Positions 54,149 through 62,248 of a stretch of 64,000 nucleotides of DNA are shown piece by piece. A model generated the notes under the pieces. It saw only the letters and a program-made list of their open reading frames with translations. It made no database searches and was not told the DNA's origin. Origin of the DNA: an uncultured Alphaproteobacteria bacterium (lineage in GTDB: Bacteria > Pseudomonadota > Alphaproteobacteria > Rhodobacterales > Rhodobacteraceae); assembly GCA_902537215.1 (NCBI GenBank), contig CACBAM010000010.1, positions 1 through 64,000 of the forward strand, read 5' to 3'. Position numbers and translations under genes: made by a program. Positions within the stretch are counted from its first letter, which is position 1, and every line of letters starts with the position of its first letter.

Positions 54149-54586
54149 TTGATTAATTCAAAAAAATTGATGGAAACTTATTTAATTGAGGTTGGTCAGA
54201 ATGGTCGGTTGGAGTTAATTGAGACTATTACACAACCAGATATGGTTGATGAAGCCAATAGAGCCTTTGGTGGACCAATAGGAAGAGATGGGCTTATAGC
54301 TCATGTCAAAAAATTTCGGAGTCAGATAGGAGAATTAAAACTTGAGATAAAGCAGATAGTAGGAAATGAAAATGAAGTCATGGCTCATTGGTTCTTTACC
54401 GGGATCCATATAGGTCCCTGGTTAAAACGTGAGGCAACAGGGAAAGAAGTTTCAGCAGATGTATTTAGCTTCTTTACATTGAAAGACGGACTAATTAGTT
54501 ATTATCGTCTTTGGCTACATGCTATGATTGATGGGCCCGTAATTTTCGATTCATCTTGCCCACGCATAGAAAAAAGAAAAATTTAA
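54149..54586 (+). CDS. SnoaL-like (NTF2-fold) polyketide cyclase family protein
   Basis: The 145-aa protein follows the SnoaL/ester cyclase pattern: an N-terminal helix LMETYLIEVGQNGRLELIE, FGGPIGRDGLIAHVKKFRSQIG near 40-61, VMAHWFFTGIHIGPW near 78-92 and a DGLISYYRLWLHA strand near 116-128. NTF2-fold proteins bind small hydrophobic ligands, often as hydrolases or isomerases. A TTG at 54149 or ATG at 54170 can start it; the former keeps the whole N-terminal helix. The biological role is unknown. Confidence 0.75.
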   Translation: MINSKKLMETYLIEVGQNGRLELIETITQPDMVDEANRAFGGPIGRDGLIAHVKKFRSQIGELKLEIKQIVGNENEVMAHWFFTGIHIGPWLKREATGKEVSADVFSFFTLKDGLISYYRLWLHAMIDGPVIFDSSCPRIEKRKI

Positions 54587-54636
54587 AAGTATAAGGTATA
54601 TATCTTTAACTAATTTTTAATATTGAGTCTTAAAAA

Positions 54637-55782
54637 ATGCTCGCTAAATCGATATTGATTATATTCCTAGGCCTATGTCTTTCAGTACCAGCTCTTGGAA
54701 AGCAATACTGGCCAACCATAGAATGGAAATCAAGCTCACCTCAGTCGCAAGATTTTGATCCTAGATCGATACGAGAAATGTTTCAATTTATACAGAAAAA
54801 ACAATTTCCAATAGACAGTGTCGTAATTGTTAAAAATGGGTATTTGATTGGCGAGTTTTATTCAAATAACACAAATGAGCACACGCTCAGTAATATATAT
54901 TCCGTGACAAAAAGTTTCACTTCAGCGCTTGTCGGTATTGCAATCGATAAAGGCCATATTAAAAGTGAAAAGCAGACATTAGGTTCAATATTTCCAAGAA
55001 ATAATGTAATTAAAAATAACCCAAAGCTGAAAGATATTAGAGTTAGAAATTTATTGACAATGACCTCTGGTTTAAAAACTAGAGATAATCATCTTTCAAA
55101 TTATGCAGGAGTTTTTGCCCTTAGAAATTCAACAAATTGGGTTGACTATATTTTTTCATTGGGGACAGAAGAAAAACAAGGTCAATATTACAACTATAGT
55201 AACGGTGGCTCTCATATATTATCAGCCATTCTTTTTGAAATTGCAAAAGTTCCAGTGGAAAAATATGCAGAAAGGTATCTGTTTTCGCATATTGGAATAA
55301 AAAATTATAAATGGGAAAAGGATCCGCAAGGGATTAATCATGGGTATTCCAATCTTGAGTTGTCTGCTAGAGATATGGCAAAATTAGGTTTACTTTATTT
55401 AAATAAAGGGCAATGGGACAAAAAACAGATTATAAGCGCATCATGGATAGAAAAATCTTTAAAAACCCATTCCTATCCAAATAAGGGACGGTTTAATCCC
55501 CTCAAACTCTATCCCTATAATGGATATGGCTATCAATGGTGGAGCAGTGAAACTGCTTGGAAGGCTGATCTTAGTTATCGTAAGGCTTGGGGAATGGGAA
55601 ATAACTCAGTGCAACAATCTGAGTACTTTTTAGCATTAGGATATGAAGGACAATATGTGTTTATAGTACCTGATCATAACATGGTAATAGCTTTTAAATC
55701 GCAATTAAAAATTGCCAGAGATATTTTGATTCCAAAAGCATTAGTTGAAGAATTCCTTTTAAATTATAAAGTGGACAAATAG
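54637..55782 (+). CDS. Serine hydrolase of the beta-lactamase class C/esterase family
   Basis: The 381-aa protein has a signal peptide (about residues 1-21) and the class C motifs S-V-T-K at residues 89-92 (nucleophile Ser89, Lys92) and YNYSNGG near 183-189 (Tyr of the Y-x-N motif). NGYGYQWWSS and GYEGQYVFIVPDHNMVIAF fill the rest. It is exported and probably acts as an esterase, amidase or peptidase; a true beta-lactamase is not implied. It stands with small accessory genes after tRNA-Leu. Confidence 0.85.
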   Translation: MLAKSILIIFLGLCLSVPALGKQYWPTIEWKSSSPQSQDFDPRSIREMFQFIQKKQFPIDSVVIVKNGYLIGEFYSNNTNEHTLSNIYSVTKSFTSALVGIAIDKGHIKSEKQTLGSIFPRNNVIKNNPKLKDIRVRNLLTMTSGLKTRDNHLSNYAGVFALRNSTNWVDYIFSLGTEEKQGQYYNYSNGGSHILSAILFEIAKVPVEKYAERYLFSHIGIKNYKWEKDPQGINHGYSNLELSARDMAKLGLLYLNKGQWDKKQIISASWIEKSLKTHSYPNKGRFNPLKLYPYNGYGYQWWSSETAWKADLSYRKAWGMGNNSVQQSEYFLALGYEGQYVFIVPDHNMVIAFKSQLKIARDILIPKALVEEFLLNYKVDK

Positions 55783-55839
55783 GCAAAACGGTTGCCTAAT
55801 ACTATAAGTTCATAAAATAAACTAAAAAAGGAGAGCAGA

Positions 55840-56196
55840 ATGAATGTAGATCAAGTACTTGTAGCGGCAAATAATAGGATACACGATGTATATAAAACAC
55901 TTTATGTATCGATAGCTAGCTATCTAATAATAATAATAGGGTTAACAGTATCAGATTCTGGTGAAGTAGACTTAATTTGTGCTGTATTAGCGGTTGCAAT
56001 AGCTATTGTGCAAATCGCTGCAGGAGACGGCGCCATCAGAGATATTGAGGCTTTAAGAAGTGATATGCCTAAGGAAATGCAAAATTCGAATTATGCAGAA
56101 AGTTGGCGATCACAACCGATCGGGCTATTTAGATTATTAAATTTAATCGTGCCGATAGCCGTGAGTGGAGCAACGCTCTTAACTATTTACAACTAA
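55840..56196 (+). CDS. Hypothetical membrane protein with three spans
   Basis: The 118-aa protein has hydrophobic segments near residues 21-37, 43-62 and 96-116. An amphipathic stretch lies between (GAIRDIEALRSDMPKEMQNSN). A good ribosome binding site (AAAGGAGAGC) precedes the ATG. I recognise no family. The gene starts 58 nt after the serine hydrolase on the same strand, but a functional link is not shown. Confidence 0.6.
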   Translation: MNVDQVLVAANNRIHDVYKTLYVSIASYLIIIIGLTVSDSGEVDLICAVLAVAIAIVQIAAGDGAIRDIEALRSDMPKEMQNSNYAESWRSQPIGLFRLLNLIVPIAVSGATLLTIYN

Positions 56197-56419
56197 TAAA
56201 AACAAATTGGAGTGGCATTTCCAATACGTGCGGTCCTTTACCCACTTGAGAAAGCCATTCTGTTATCAAAAGTAGCTATTGAGTTTTTTAAATTAGTATA
56301 GCTGTCAAGCTTAAAAAAAATTAAATATTTTTATATTCAAATACGTCCGATCTTTTTGTGATAACTCAAATAACTTAATTAGTAAGTTTTGAATAATATT
56401 TAATATTAAAATTTTTCAC

Positions 56420-56749
56420 TCAGAACAGATCTTGAAGAATGACGTTTCTACTGGACTCGATAACCGGGCTAATAGCTTCAAGCTCTTTCATTATGCTTTG
56501 CCGGAAATTATCAATGGCTTTTTGACAATCCTTATATGCTTGTGGACTATTATATTCAAAAAGTGTTGATGTCTTATAAGTACCCTTTTTATTCCAAATT
56601 TGATTGTAGCAGAATCTTGTACATCCTTTTTGTTTAAGCATTGCAAAAAGGAGTTTTCCTTTTTCTTCCCATAACCTTATGTGAAGAAGCATTTGAGCCT
56701 CAGTTTTAAATTTAAAAGTGTTGTACGACATGAGATTGGTTTCAGTCAT
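56420..56749 (-). CDS. Small alpha/beta-barrel-like protein, paralogue of the gene at 739-1071
   Basis: The 109-aa protein (start ATG 56749 with GAGAGG upstream) shares with the product of 739-1071 MTET-x-L, QIWNKKGTY compared with RVWNKEGVF, TLFEYNSPQAYKDCQ compared with YLFEYKNEKAYKDCQ and a C-terminal NVILQD strand. The two genes lie in different accessory blocks. The family resembles NIPSNAP/ABM-like barrels. The function is unknown. It is part of a minus-strand cluster of similarly sized genes up to 58210. Confidence 0.7.
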   Translation of the reverse strand: MTETNLMSYNTFKFKTEAQMLLHIRLWEEKGKLLFAMLKQKGCTRFCYNQIWNKKGTYKTSTLFEYNSPQAYKDCQKAIDNFRQSIMKELEAISPVIESSRNVILQDLF

Positions 56750-56782
56750 TTTATTGCCTCTCATAAGCTAAGTATGAAATAA

Positions 56783-57052
56783 TTATTGCTTCCTTAATTG
56801 TTGGATAACATCACCGTCAAATACAATGGTATCTGTGATCTTAAAATCGTATTGTTCCCTCCATTTTGACATTTCGCTAAAAAATAAGTCACCTTTTTCC
56901 TTAGTTTCAAAAATAACAAACATCAAAACTGAGTCTTGACTAGCTCTAACCCAAGTGATTTCTAATAAACCACGTTCTAAGAGTTCGGGAACTTTGGTAG
57001 TATGCATCGCAATAAATATCTCACAGTCTGCCTCTGTGAAAAAGTTAAACAT
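56783..57052 (-). CDS. Small alpha/beta-barrel-like protein, start possibly at an upstream ATT codon
   Basis: From ATG 57052 the protein has 89 residues (MFNFFTEADCEIFIAMH...). Extended upstream in frame, the sequence continues I-S-V-G-R-V-G-M-F-N-F-F from an ATT codon at 57071-57073, which aligns residue for residue with M-A-V-A-R-T-N-I-I-N-F-F of the next gene (57113-57406). Either translation starts at ATT, which is known but rare, or the first strand has been lost. The gene lies 30 nt downstream of... its neighbour at 56749 on the same strand is close, so the four genes probably form an operon. The function is unknown. Confidence 0.65.
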   Translation of the reverse strand: MFNFFTEADCEIFIAMHTTKVPELLERGLLEITWVRASQDSVLMFVIFETKEKGDLFFSEMSKWREQYDFKITDTIVFDGDVIQQLRKQ

Positions 57053-57112
57053 GCCAACCCTACCAACACTAATATTGCGAAATTATTCCCTTACCTTGAT
57101 TAGATAACAATA

Positions 57113-57406
57113 CTAATTTTTCATTTTACCATATTCATAAAGGATTTCTCCATCAAAGGTAATTACGTCAACCTTAAAGTCGTACTTTTTACGCCATTCA
57201 TTCGCCCTTCTTAATATCTCTTGAGCGCCTTCTTCGGTTTCAACGACAGAAAAATATAGAAGTGAGGTTGTACTTGCTCTTACATACGTTGCTTCAAGAA
57301 GACCACATTCATCCAAGGAACTTGCAAACTCTTTATGAAGAGCAAAATATTTATCGAAATCTTCTTCCGAAAAAAAGTTTATAATATTAGTCCTAGCTAC
57401 AGCCAT
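57113..57406 (-). CDS. Small alpha/beta-barrel-like protein (M-A-V-A-R family)
   Basis: The 97-aa protein begins MAVARTNIINFFSEEDFDKYF and continues with a strand TYVRASTTSLLYFSVVE, a helix EEGAQEILRRANEWRKKYDF and a final strand VDVITFDGEIL. It is closely related to 56783-57052 (WVRASQDSVLMFVIF; KWREQYDFKITDTIVFDGDVI) and distantly to 1738-2052 and 57908-58210. The fold is a probable dimeric barrel. No catalytic residue or ligand is recognised. Confidence 0.7.
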   Translation of the reverse strand: MAVARTNIINFFSEEDFDKYFALHKEFASSLDECGLLEATYVRASTTSLLYFSVVETEEGAQEILRRANEWRKKYDFKVDVITFDGEILYEYGKMKN

Positions 57407-57444
57407 TTTTACTATTTATTTAGAAAGCTTTTTTCATTTAAATT

Positions 57445-57780
57445 TTAGATGCGACCTACCTTCTCCAAATCACGAACGCTGACAACATCTCTCCAGACTT
57501 TATTATCTTTCCATAATTGCACATTGGTAGTTTCCCACTTTTTACCTCCGTGTTCTATTAGGACGTCCCTCCATGCCAATAGATCTTTATTTTCAATTAT
57601 AAGCTCAAGTTTTTCAAAAGTTAAACCATCCTCAAATCTTTTTTTTATGAACGATACCATCTCATCTTTGGATATCAATGTAGTTTCTCTTAGATATAAA
57701 TATTCATCGTGTAAAATATCCTGAAGTCCCTCAAAGTCTTTATTCTCAATCAGGCTTTTAATTATGTTCCATTTGTTCAT
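57445..57780 (-). CDS. NTF2-like (SnoaL/DUF4440-type) protein
   Basis: From ATG 57780 (GAGG about 5 nt upstream) the protein has 111 residues: MNKWNIIKSLIENKDFEGLQDIL, DEYLYLRETTLISKDEMVSFIKKRF, EKLELIIENKDLLAWRD, WETTNVQLWKDNKVWRDVVSV. This is the cone-shaped NTF2 fold used by ketosteroid isomerase-like and DUF4440 proteins. It sits inside the cluster of small barrel-like genes on the same strand. A frame start at 57837 is less likely. Substrate unknown. Confidence 0.65.
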   Translation of the reverse strand: MNKWNIIKSLIENKDFEGLQDILHDEYLYLRETTLISKDEMVSFIKKRFEDGLTFEKLELIIENKDLLAWRDVLIEHGGKKWETTNVQLWKDNKVWRDVVSVRDLEKVGRI

Positions 57781-57907
57781 TAGCGCCTCAAATTGCTTTT
57801 TACATCGATAATAAATTTTATTGATTAGCCCTGCCAAAAGAAATTTTATAAAAAAATTTTATTTAAATTCATCACATATTCAGCAATATATATCTAAGCA
57901 GTAGCTT

Positions 57908-58210
57908 TTACCTTCCTAGTGATAGAACTTGGTCGACCTCCCAATTATATGAAATTGTTTTTGGTGCTAGTCGATCTCTAAAAGGTACGATTATTTGCTC
58001 TCCTATTTTCATAATAACTTTTTGGTCTGCTTTTTGTTTAAAGGTCCAGAGTGCTAACATTCTATTCGGCATATCTATATCTTTAACTATTTCCAGAGTG
58101 CTCTCGGGAACTGAGTCTTTATATTTAGGCCACTGCTGTTTTAATACCATAATGAACATTTCACATTCATCTTCGGAAGAAAATGTATTTATGATAGTTG
58201 TCTTAAACAT
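57908..58210 (-). CDS. Small alpha/beta-barrel-like protein
   Basis: The 100-aa protein begins MFKTTIINTFSSEDECEMFI, very like IINFFSEEDFDKYF of 57113-57406 at the N-terminus, then diverges (ESTLEIVKDIDMPNRMLALWTF, VPFRDRLAPKTISYNWEVDQVL). This matches the same strand-helix-strand-helix-strand plan. It is the upstream gene of the minus-strand group 57908, 57445, 57113, 56783, 56420. No function is known. Confidence 0.65.
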   Translation of the reverse strand: MFKTTIINTFSSEDECEMFIMVLKQQWPKYKDSVPESTLEIVKDIDMPNRMLALWTFKQKADQKVIMKIGEQIIVPFRDRLAPKTISYNWEVDQVLSLGR

Positions 58211-58311
58211 ACTTTATTTAACTACTATATGATATGACTTTCAACGGTGAAGTTTATTAAAAAAATAGCGCCATTAGTGCTAAAAGATTTAATCAAAAAA
58301 AACAATGCGTA

Positions 58312-58566
58312 TCAATTGCTGCGAGTTGGATAGCAATAGTACCGGTGGTCGCCAAGCACTTCATCCGAATTCTGAAAATTCTCCAAGACCTCCCCATTGT
58401 TTTTTATATAGAACCGTGGGTCTTTTTTAAGTTCATATGCTTGTCTCATACATTCATTTTTAGATAAGTTATTTTGTATGATATGAGACTGAAAATTCGC
58501 ATTTGGCGTAATCCCAACGTTCGGGGTAAGGTTAATAATCAATATAAGTGAATACCAAACAGTCAT
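58312..58566 (-). CDS. Small secreted hypothetical protein
   Basis: From ATG 58566 (GGAG upstream) the 84-aa protein has a hydrophobic signal-like segment (about residues 2-18) followed by a polar region with two cysteines (NECMRQ and YYCYP) about 50 residues apart. This suggests a small exported protein that may form a disulfide. No family is recognised. A frame start at 58602 has no binding site. Confidence 0.45.
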   Translation of the reverse strand: MTVWYSLILIINLTPNVGITPNANFQSHIIQNNLSKNECMRQAYELKKDPRFYIKNNGEVLENFQNSDEVLGDHRYYCYPTRSN

Positions 58567-58625
58567 ATAGGTCTCCGTTAAGTTTTTTGCTTTTAAATGC
58601 ATTAGCTGAAAGCATAGAAATTACT

Positions 58626-59315
58626 TTAAATTTGGTCCTTTAACCATACCTTCAAAGCCGATATAGTTTTAAGCTCGACAACCCTCTGTAAATCAAAAGT
58701 ACTTTTAACTTCCTCATGTTTCCATGTAAATTTATGGGGAATATAAATTCCCGTTCCCCCAATATTTCTAACAGGTAGAACATCAGATTTTAATGAATTT
58801 CCAACCATTAAAAAGTCCTTCGGTGAAATATTATTCTTTTCCAAAATTTCCAAATATGCTTGCTCATCCTTCTCTGAGACGATTTCTGTTGAGCTAAAGT
58901 ATTTCAAAAGCCCAGATTTTTCTATTTTTCTCTGCTGATCAAGTAAATCTCCTTTTGTTATCATTATAAGCGTATAGTGCTCTGAAAGATGTCGAAGTGT
59001 TTCTTCAACTTCAGGTAAAAGCTGAATAGTCTGTGCAAGCATATCTTTTCCAATTTTTATTATTCTATCTATATTCTGAAAATCGGTTTGCTTATTGGAG
59101 TATCGTACTGATGCTTCTAATAATGAAAGTATAAATCCTTTTATTCCATAGCCATAAAACTTGATATTTTCCTTTTCAATTTGAAGTATCACTTCTTCAG
59201 GATCTATGATATGGGGATGTAGTTCGTTAAACTGCATCAGTGCTCGCTGAAAAAAAACTTCATTTTCCCAAAGAGTATCATCTGCGTCGAAACCTATTAT
59301 TTGTTTATTCTTCAT
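58626..59315 (-). CDS. HAD-superfamily hydrolase
   Basis: The 229-aa protein has the nucleophile motif D-A-D-D-T-L-W at residues 10-16, TLIMITKGD near 116-124 (motif II Thr), a Lys in the SEKDEQAYLEILEKN helix region and VGNSLKSDVLP near 171-181 (motif IV). It would be a phosphatase-type HAD enzyme of subclass I. The physiological substrate is unknown. It sits 3 nt from the GNAT gene on the same strand, so the two are likely co-transcribed. Confidence 0.88.
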   Translation of the reverse strand: MKNKQIIGFDADDTLWENEVFFQRALMQFNELHPHIIDPEEVILQIEKENIKFYGYGIKGFILSLLEASVRYSNKQTDFQNIDRIIKIGKDMLAQTIQLLPEVEETLRHLSEHYTLIMITKGDLLDQQRKIEKSGLLKYFSSTEIVSEKDEQAYLEILEKNNISPKDFLMVGNSLKSDVLPVRNIGGTGIYIPHKFTWKHEEVKSTFDLQRVVELKTISALKVWLKDQI

Positions 59316-59318
59316 TAC

Positions 59319-59759
59319 TTACTTTTCAATCCGCTCGAATTGTAATTCTGGTATTCCATCCGAACCGTGTTCTTTTCTATTTTTGAACTTAAATCCTTCT
59401 CTTTTATAAAACTTATGTGCCGAGTTATTAAATTCATGACCCCACAGTTGTAAATATTTGTGGTCCGATTTTATTTGGTCAAGAAGTATTTTTTTCATGA
59501 CTTCGTCTTTTTTGTCGACATACAATGCGGAAATTTGTGAAGACTCAGGATTATAAGAAATATACCCATTAATTGGCTGACCAATTACCCATACTTCTCT
59601 CAGTGGAATTGCATTTCTAATCATTTCGGTAAGCTTGTGTTTGTCAAAAAGACGTGGCATCTCTGCCGTTTTTTCAATCCAGTCATCAAGTATTAATGCA
59701 CATGCTGATGCATCATCAATAGTTGCCCGCCTTAATGTGTAAATTTCATTGTCTATCAT
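59319..59759 (-). CDS. GNAT-family N-acetyltransferase
   Basis: The 146-aa protein has the GNAT plan: TLRRATIDDASACALIL near residues 8-24, IGQPINGYISYNPESSQISALYV spanning strands beta4-beta5 near 60-82, and NSAHKFYKREGFKF near 111-124, the usual acetyl-CoA-binding end. The central acetyl-CoA loop (usually Q/R-x-x-G-x-G/A) is degenerate here (DEVMKKILLDQIK), so activity is likely but not certain. It is upstream of the HAD gene (3 nt). Confidence 0.78.
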   Translation of the reverse strand: MIDNEIYTLRRATIDDASACALILDDWIEKTAEMPRLFDKHKLTEMIRNAIPLREVWVIGQPINGYISYNPESSQISALYVDKKDEVMKKILLDQIKSDHKYLQLWGHEFNNSAHKFYKREGFKFKNRKEHGSDGIPELQFERIEK

Positions 59760-59875
59760 TACTCTATTTTCCTAATCGCAAGCAGATTCGATAGTAATTA
59801 AATTGCGTTGTTTTACAATTGTGTAAAAAATAGAATGTTATTGCCAAGTCCAGTAAATAAATAGATAAGTTAATC

Positions 59876-60427
59876 ATGTTCAATAATTTTTTTAAGAGCC
59901 ATGCAATTGGTTGCTTTCTATTAAAGAGATGCATTTTTTGGGTTTTACTAGCACTCTTTCCAGTATGTCTTATACCAGCATATGCTTCTGAGTTTGAATT
60001 GAAGGGAATCACAGTTAGCAATCCACACTTAGTAGTTTTTGGAAAAAATGCTAAATCTGGGGCGGGCTATTTTGTTATTTCAAACAAAAATTCTGATCCT
60101 GTAATTTTAAAAAAAGTTACAGCTGATTTTGGAAAGGCTATGTTGCATAAGACCGACGTCGATAAAAAAGGTGTCGCTAAAATGAAGCACTTAAAAAATA
60201 TAGCAGTTCCAGGTAATGATTTATTGAAACTTGAGCCTGGGGGAACCCACATAATGTTTATGAATATTTCGATTGAGTTTGATGAAAGCCGCAAATATCC
60301 TGTAACCTTGGTTTTTGAGGAGCAGGGGTCATTAGACATTGATCTTAAACTTAAAGGCGCAAAGAAAAGCCAAAAAGCGCACAAACACAAACATGGACAC
60401 GCGCATTATCATAAGCACGATCACTGA
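59876..60427 (+). CDS. Periplasmic copper chaperone PCu(A)C with His-rich tail
   Basis: The 183-aa protein has an N-terminal signal-like segment (about 18-37, cut near AYAS) and the PCu(A)C domain with H-x(n)-M ligands in MLHKTDVDKKGVAKM near 89-103 and GTHIMFM near 122-128. The C-terminal 20 residues are almost all His, Lys and Gly (HKHKHGHAHYHKHDH) and should bind metal. PCu(A)C delivers copper to the CuA or CuB sites of cytochrome oxidase. ATG 59876 has no strong binding site. Confidence 0.85.
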   Translation: MFNNFFKSHAIGCFLLKRCIFWVLLALFPVCLIPAYASEFELKGITVSNPHLVVFGKNAKSGAGYFVISNKNSDPVILKKVTADFGKAMLHKTDVDKKGVAKMKHLKNIAVPGNDLLKLEPGGTHIMFMNISIEFDESRKYPVTLVFEEQGSLDIDLKLKGAKKSQKAHKHKHGHAHYHKHDH

Positions 60428-60466
60428 ATAGCTATGTCCATTTATATTTCAAGAACGAGTTAAATT

Positions 60467-61219
60467 TTGGAAATAAATATACTATTTCTATTTACTGTAG
60501 TACCTGCAATTATTTTATTTGGCATTGCAAAATCTGGACTCGGCGGGTCTGTGTCGTTGATATCCATTCCTCTGATGACTTTTATGATGCCATTAAATCA
60601 GGCTTTGGCAATCCTTTTACCTATATTGATTTTTTCTGACTTCATTTCAGCCTTTAGATTTCGTAAGGAATTTGATCTCAATACACTAAAGTTGATGGTT
60701 CCCTTCGCTTCGGTTGGAGCAATCATGGGGGCATCTACGTTCTCATTTTTTTCTGAGGATTATCTCAAATTTATCTTAGGTATAATGGGTTTTTTATTCT
60801 CATTTCATTATTTTCTTTTAAAAAAAGATGCTGATAAACCAGCAAAAAAAAATTTCATAAAAGGCGCTATTTGCTCTTCCATTGCCGGTTTCACCTCTTT
60901 TTGTGCTCACTCGGGAGGTACGCCTACTAGCATATATTTGCTTCCATTAAGATTACGAAAAGAGATTTATGTTGGAACCAGAATAATGTTTTTTACGTGT
61001 ATAAATTTGGTAAAACTACCTTTTTATATTCATCTATCAATGGTCAATTCTAGTTCTTTAATCCATTCTCTCGCGCTTTTACCTTTATCTGTTATTGGTA
61101 TATTTATTGGGTATAGGCTTTTAAAGGTGATAAAAGAAAGTATCTTTTATAATGCTATTTACACTTTGATTTTAGTAGCAAGCGCCAAATTAATAATTGA
61201 TTTCTTTTATCCTCTTTGA
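60467..61219 (+). CDS. TauE/SafE-family membrane exporter
   Basis: The 250-aa protein has about eight membrane segments and the TauE/SafE repeated patterns: AKSGLGGSVSLISIPLM near 20-36, PILIFSDFISAFRFRKEFD near 51-69, AGFTSFCAHSGGTP near 138-151, and LRLRKEIYVGTRIMFF near 158-173. The family exports organic sulfur acids or sulfite; the substrate is unknown here. It begins at TTG 60467, 37 nt after the PCu(A)C stop, so it may be co-transcribed with it. Confidence 0.85.
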   Translation: MEINILFLFTVVPAIILFGIAKSGLGGSVSLISIPLMTFMMPLNQALAILLPILIFSDFISAFRFRKEFDLNTLKLMVPFASVGAIMGASTFSFFSEDYLKFILGIMGFLFSFHYFLLKKDADKPAKKNFIKGAICSSIAGFTSFCAHSGGTPTSIYLLPLRLRKEIYVGTRIMFFTCINLVKLPFYIHLSMVNSSSLIHSLALLPLSVIGIFIGYRLLKVIKESIFYNAIYTLILVASAKLIIDFFYPL

Positions 61220-61363
61220 ATTAAATCAAAAAATTACCACTTTTAGGATTGTCCATAGTTAGCCTAAACCACGGAGCTTTATAAATATAGATTTTGCTGA
61301 ACAATGTTCTTCCTTTAAACTAAAAAATTGATTTTGATTAACAGAAGAAATGAGTGGGATTGT

Positions 61364-62218
61364 ATGGTTGATTTTGTCTCCCTTTTAGGAGTAAAAGGTG
61401 GCCCGGCAATAAGACCGGGGTCGAATATGCCTACCTCTACTTTAATTCACATCGACGGAAAAAATTTTTTAGTAGATACAGGTTTAGGAGTCTCACGATC
61501 AATCTGTGACCAGGGCGTCGAACTTAATGAGATAGATGCTATTTTCATTACGCATATGCATTCAGATCATTACCTCGAGCTCGGACCTTTGATTCACACA
61601 GCATGGGTATCAGGTCGCGTAAAACCTATATCTATCTATGGTCCAAAACGGCTAAAGCATTATTGGAGAGCTTTTCTTGATTCAATGGTTGATGATATTG
61701 CGCTTAGAATAGAGGATGAGGGACGAATTGATTTAGAGAAACTACCGACATTTTATAGTTTTGAAGATAGACAGTTTTTATCATTATCCAATATCAATAT
61801 CCGAGTTATGCGCAATCTACATCCCCCGATACTGGATAGTTTTGCACTGCGTTTTGAGTGGGAACATTATTCAATTGTGTTGTCCGGCGACACAGCTTAC
61901 ATGCCAGAGATGATAGATTTTGCTGATCAAGCCGATCTCTTAATACACGAGGTGATGTTATCGGAAGGAATTGACTTGATAATGAATCGTTTAGGGCATG
62001 AAGATGATAAGCTTAGAAACCATCTCCTACAAAGCCATACGCTTGCTAAGAATGTCGGATTAATCGCCAAGTGCGCCAAAGTAAAATGCTTAGCCTTAAA
62101 TCACTTTGTTCCCGATGGATTTGCAGAGTTCAATGACGAAGATTGGTTACAGGCTATTAGAAGGCACTGGTCTGGAAAAGTTATCCTTGGAAGAGATGGA
62201 ATTAGAATTCCTTTATGA
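61364..62218 (+). CDS. Metallo-beta-lactamase-fold hydrolase
   Basis: The 284-aa protein has the metal-binding H-M-H-S-D-H motif at residues 64-69, LSGDTAYM near 180-187 (the bridging Asp), and a C-terminal His (LNHFVPD). GKNFLVDTGLG near 32-42 is the strand before the first motif. It looks like an exported or soluble tRNase Z/arylsulfatase-like or other MBL hydrolase; the sequence lacks a signal peptide. ATG 61364 is used (GTGGGATT upstream); a frame start at 61328 is less likely. The substrate is unknown. Confidence 0.85.
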   Translation: MVDFVSLLGVKGGPAIRPGSNMPTSTLIHIDGKNFLVDTGLGVSRSICDQGVELNEIDAIFITHMHSDHYLELGPLIHTAWVSGRVKPISIYGPKRLKHYWRAFLDSMVDDIALRIEDEGRIDLEKLPTFYSFEDRQFLSLSNINIRVMRNLHPPILDSFALRFEWEHYSIVLSGDTAYMPEMIDFADQADLLIHEVMLSEGIDLIMNRLGHEDDKLRNHLLQSHTLAKNVGLIAKCAKVKCLALNHFVPDGFAEFNDEDWLQAIRRHWSGKVILGRDGIRIPL

Positions 62219-62248
62219 AACTTCTCGAATTTTATGCGTCTAATAGGG

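Noticed and set aside
54637-55782. True class C beta-lactamase
   Set aside because: The S-x-x-K and Y-x-N motifs fit the wider serine hydrolase family, but no evidence ties it to beta-lactam resistance.
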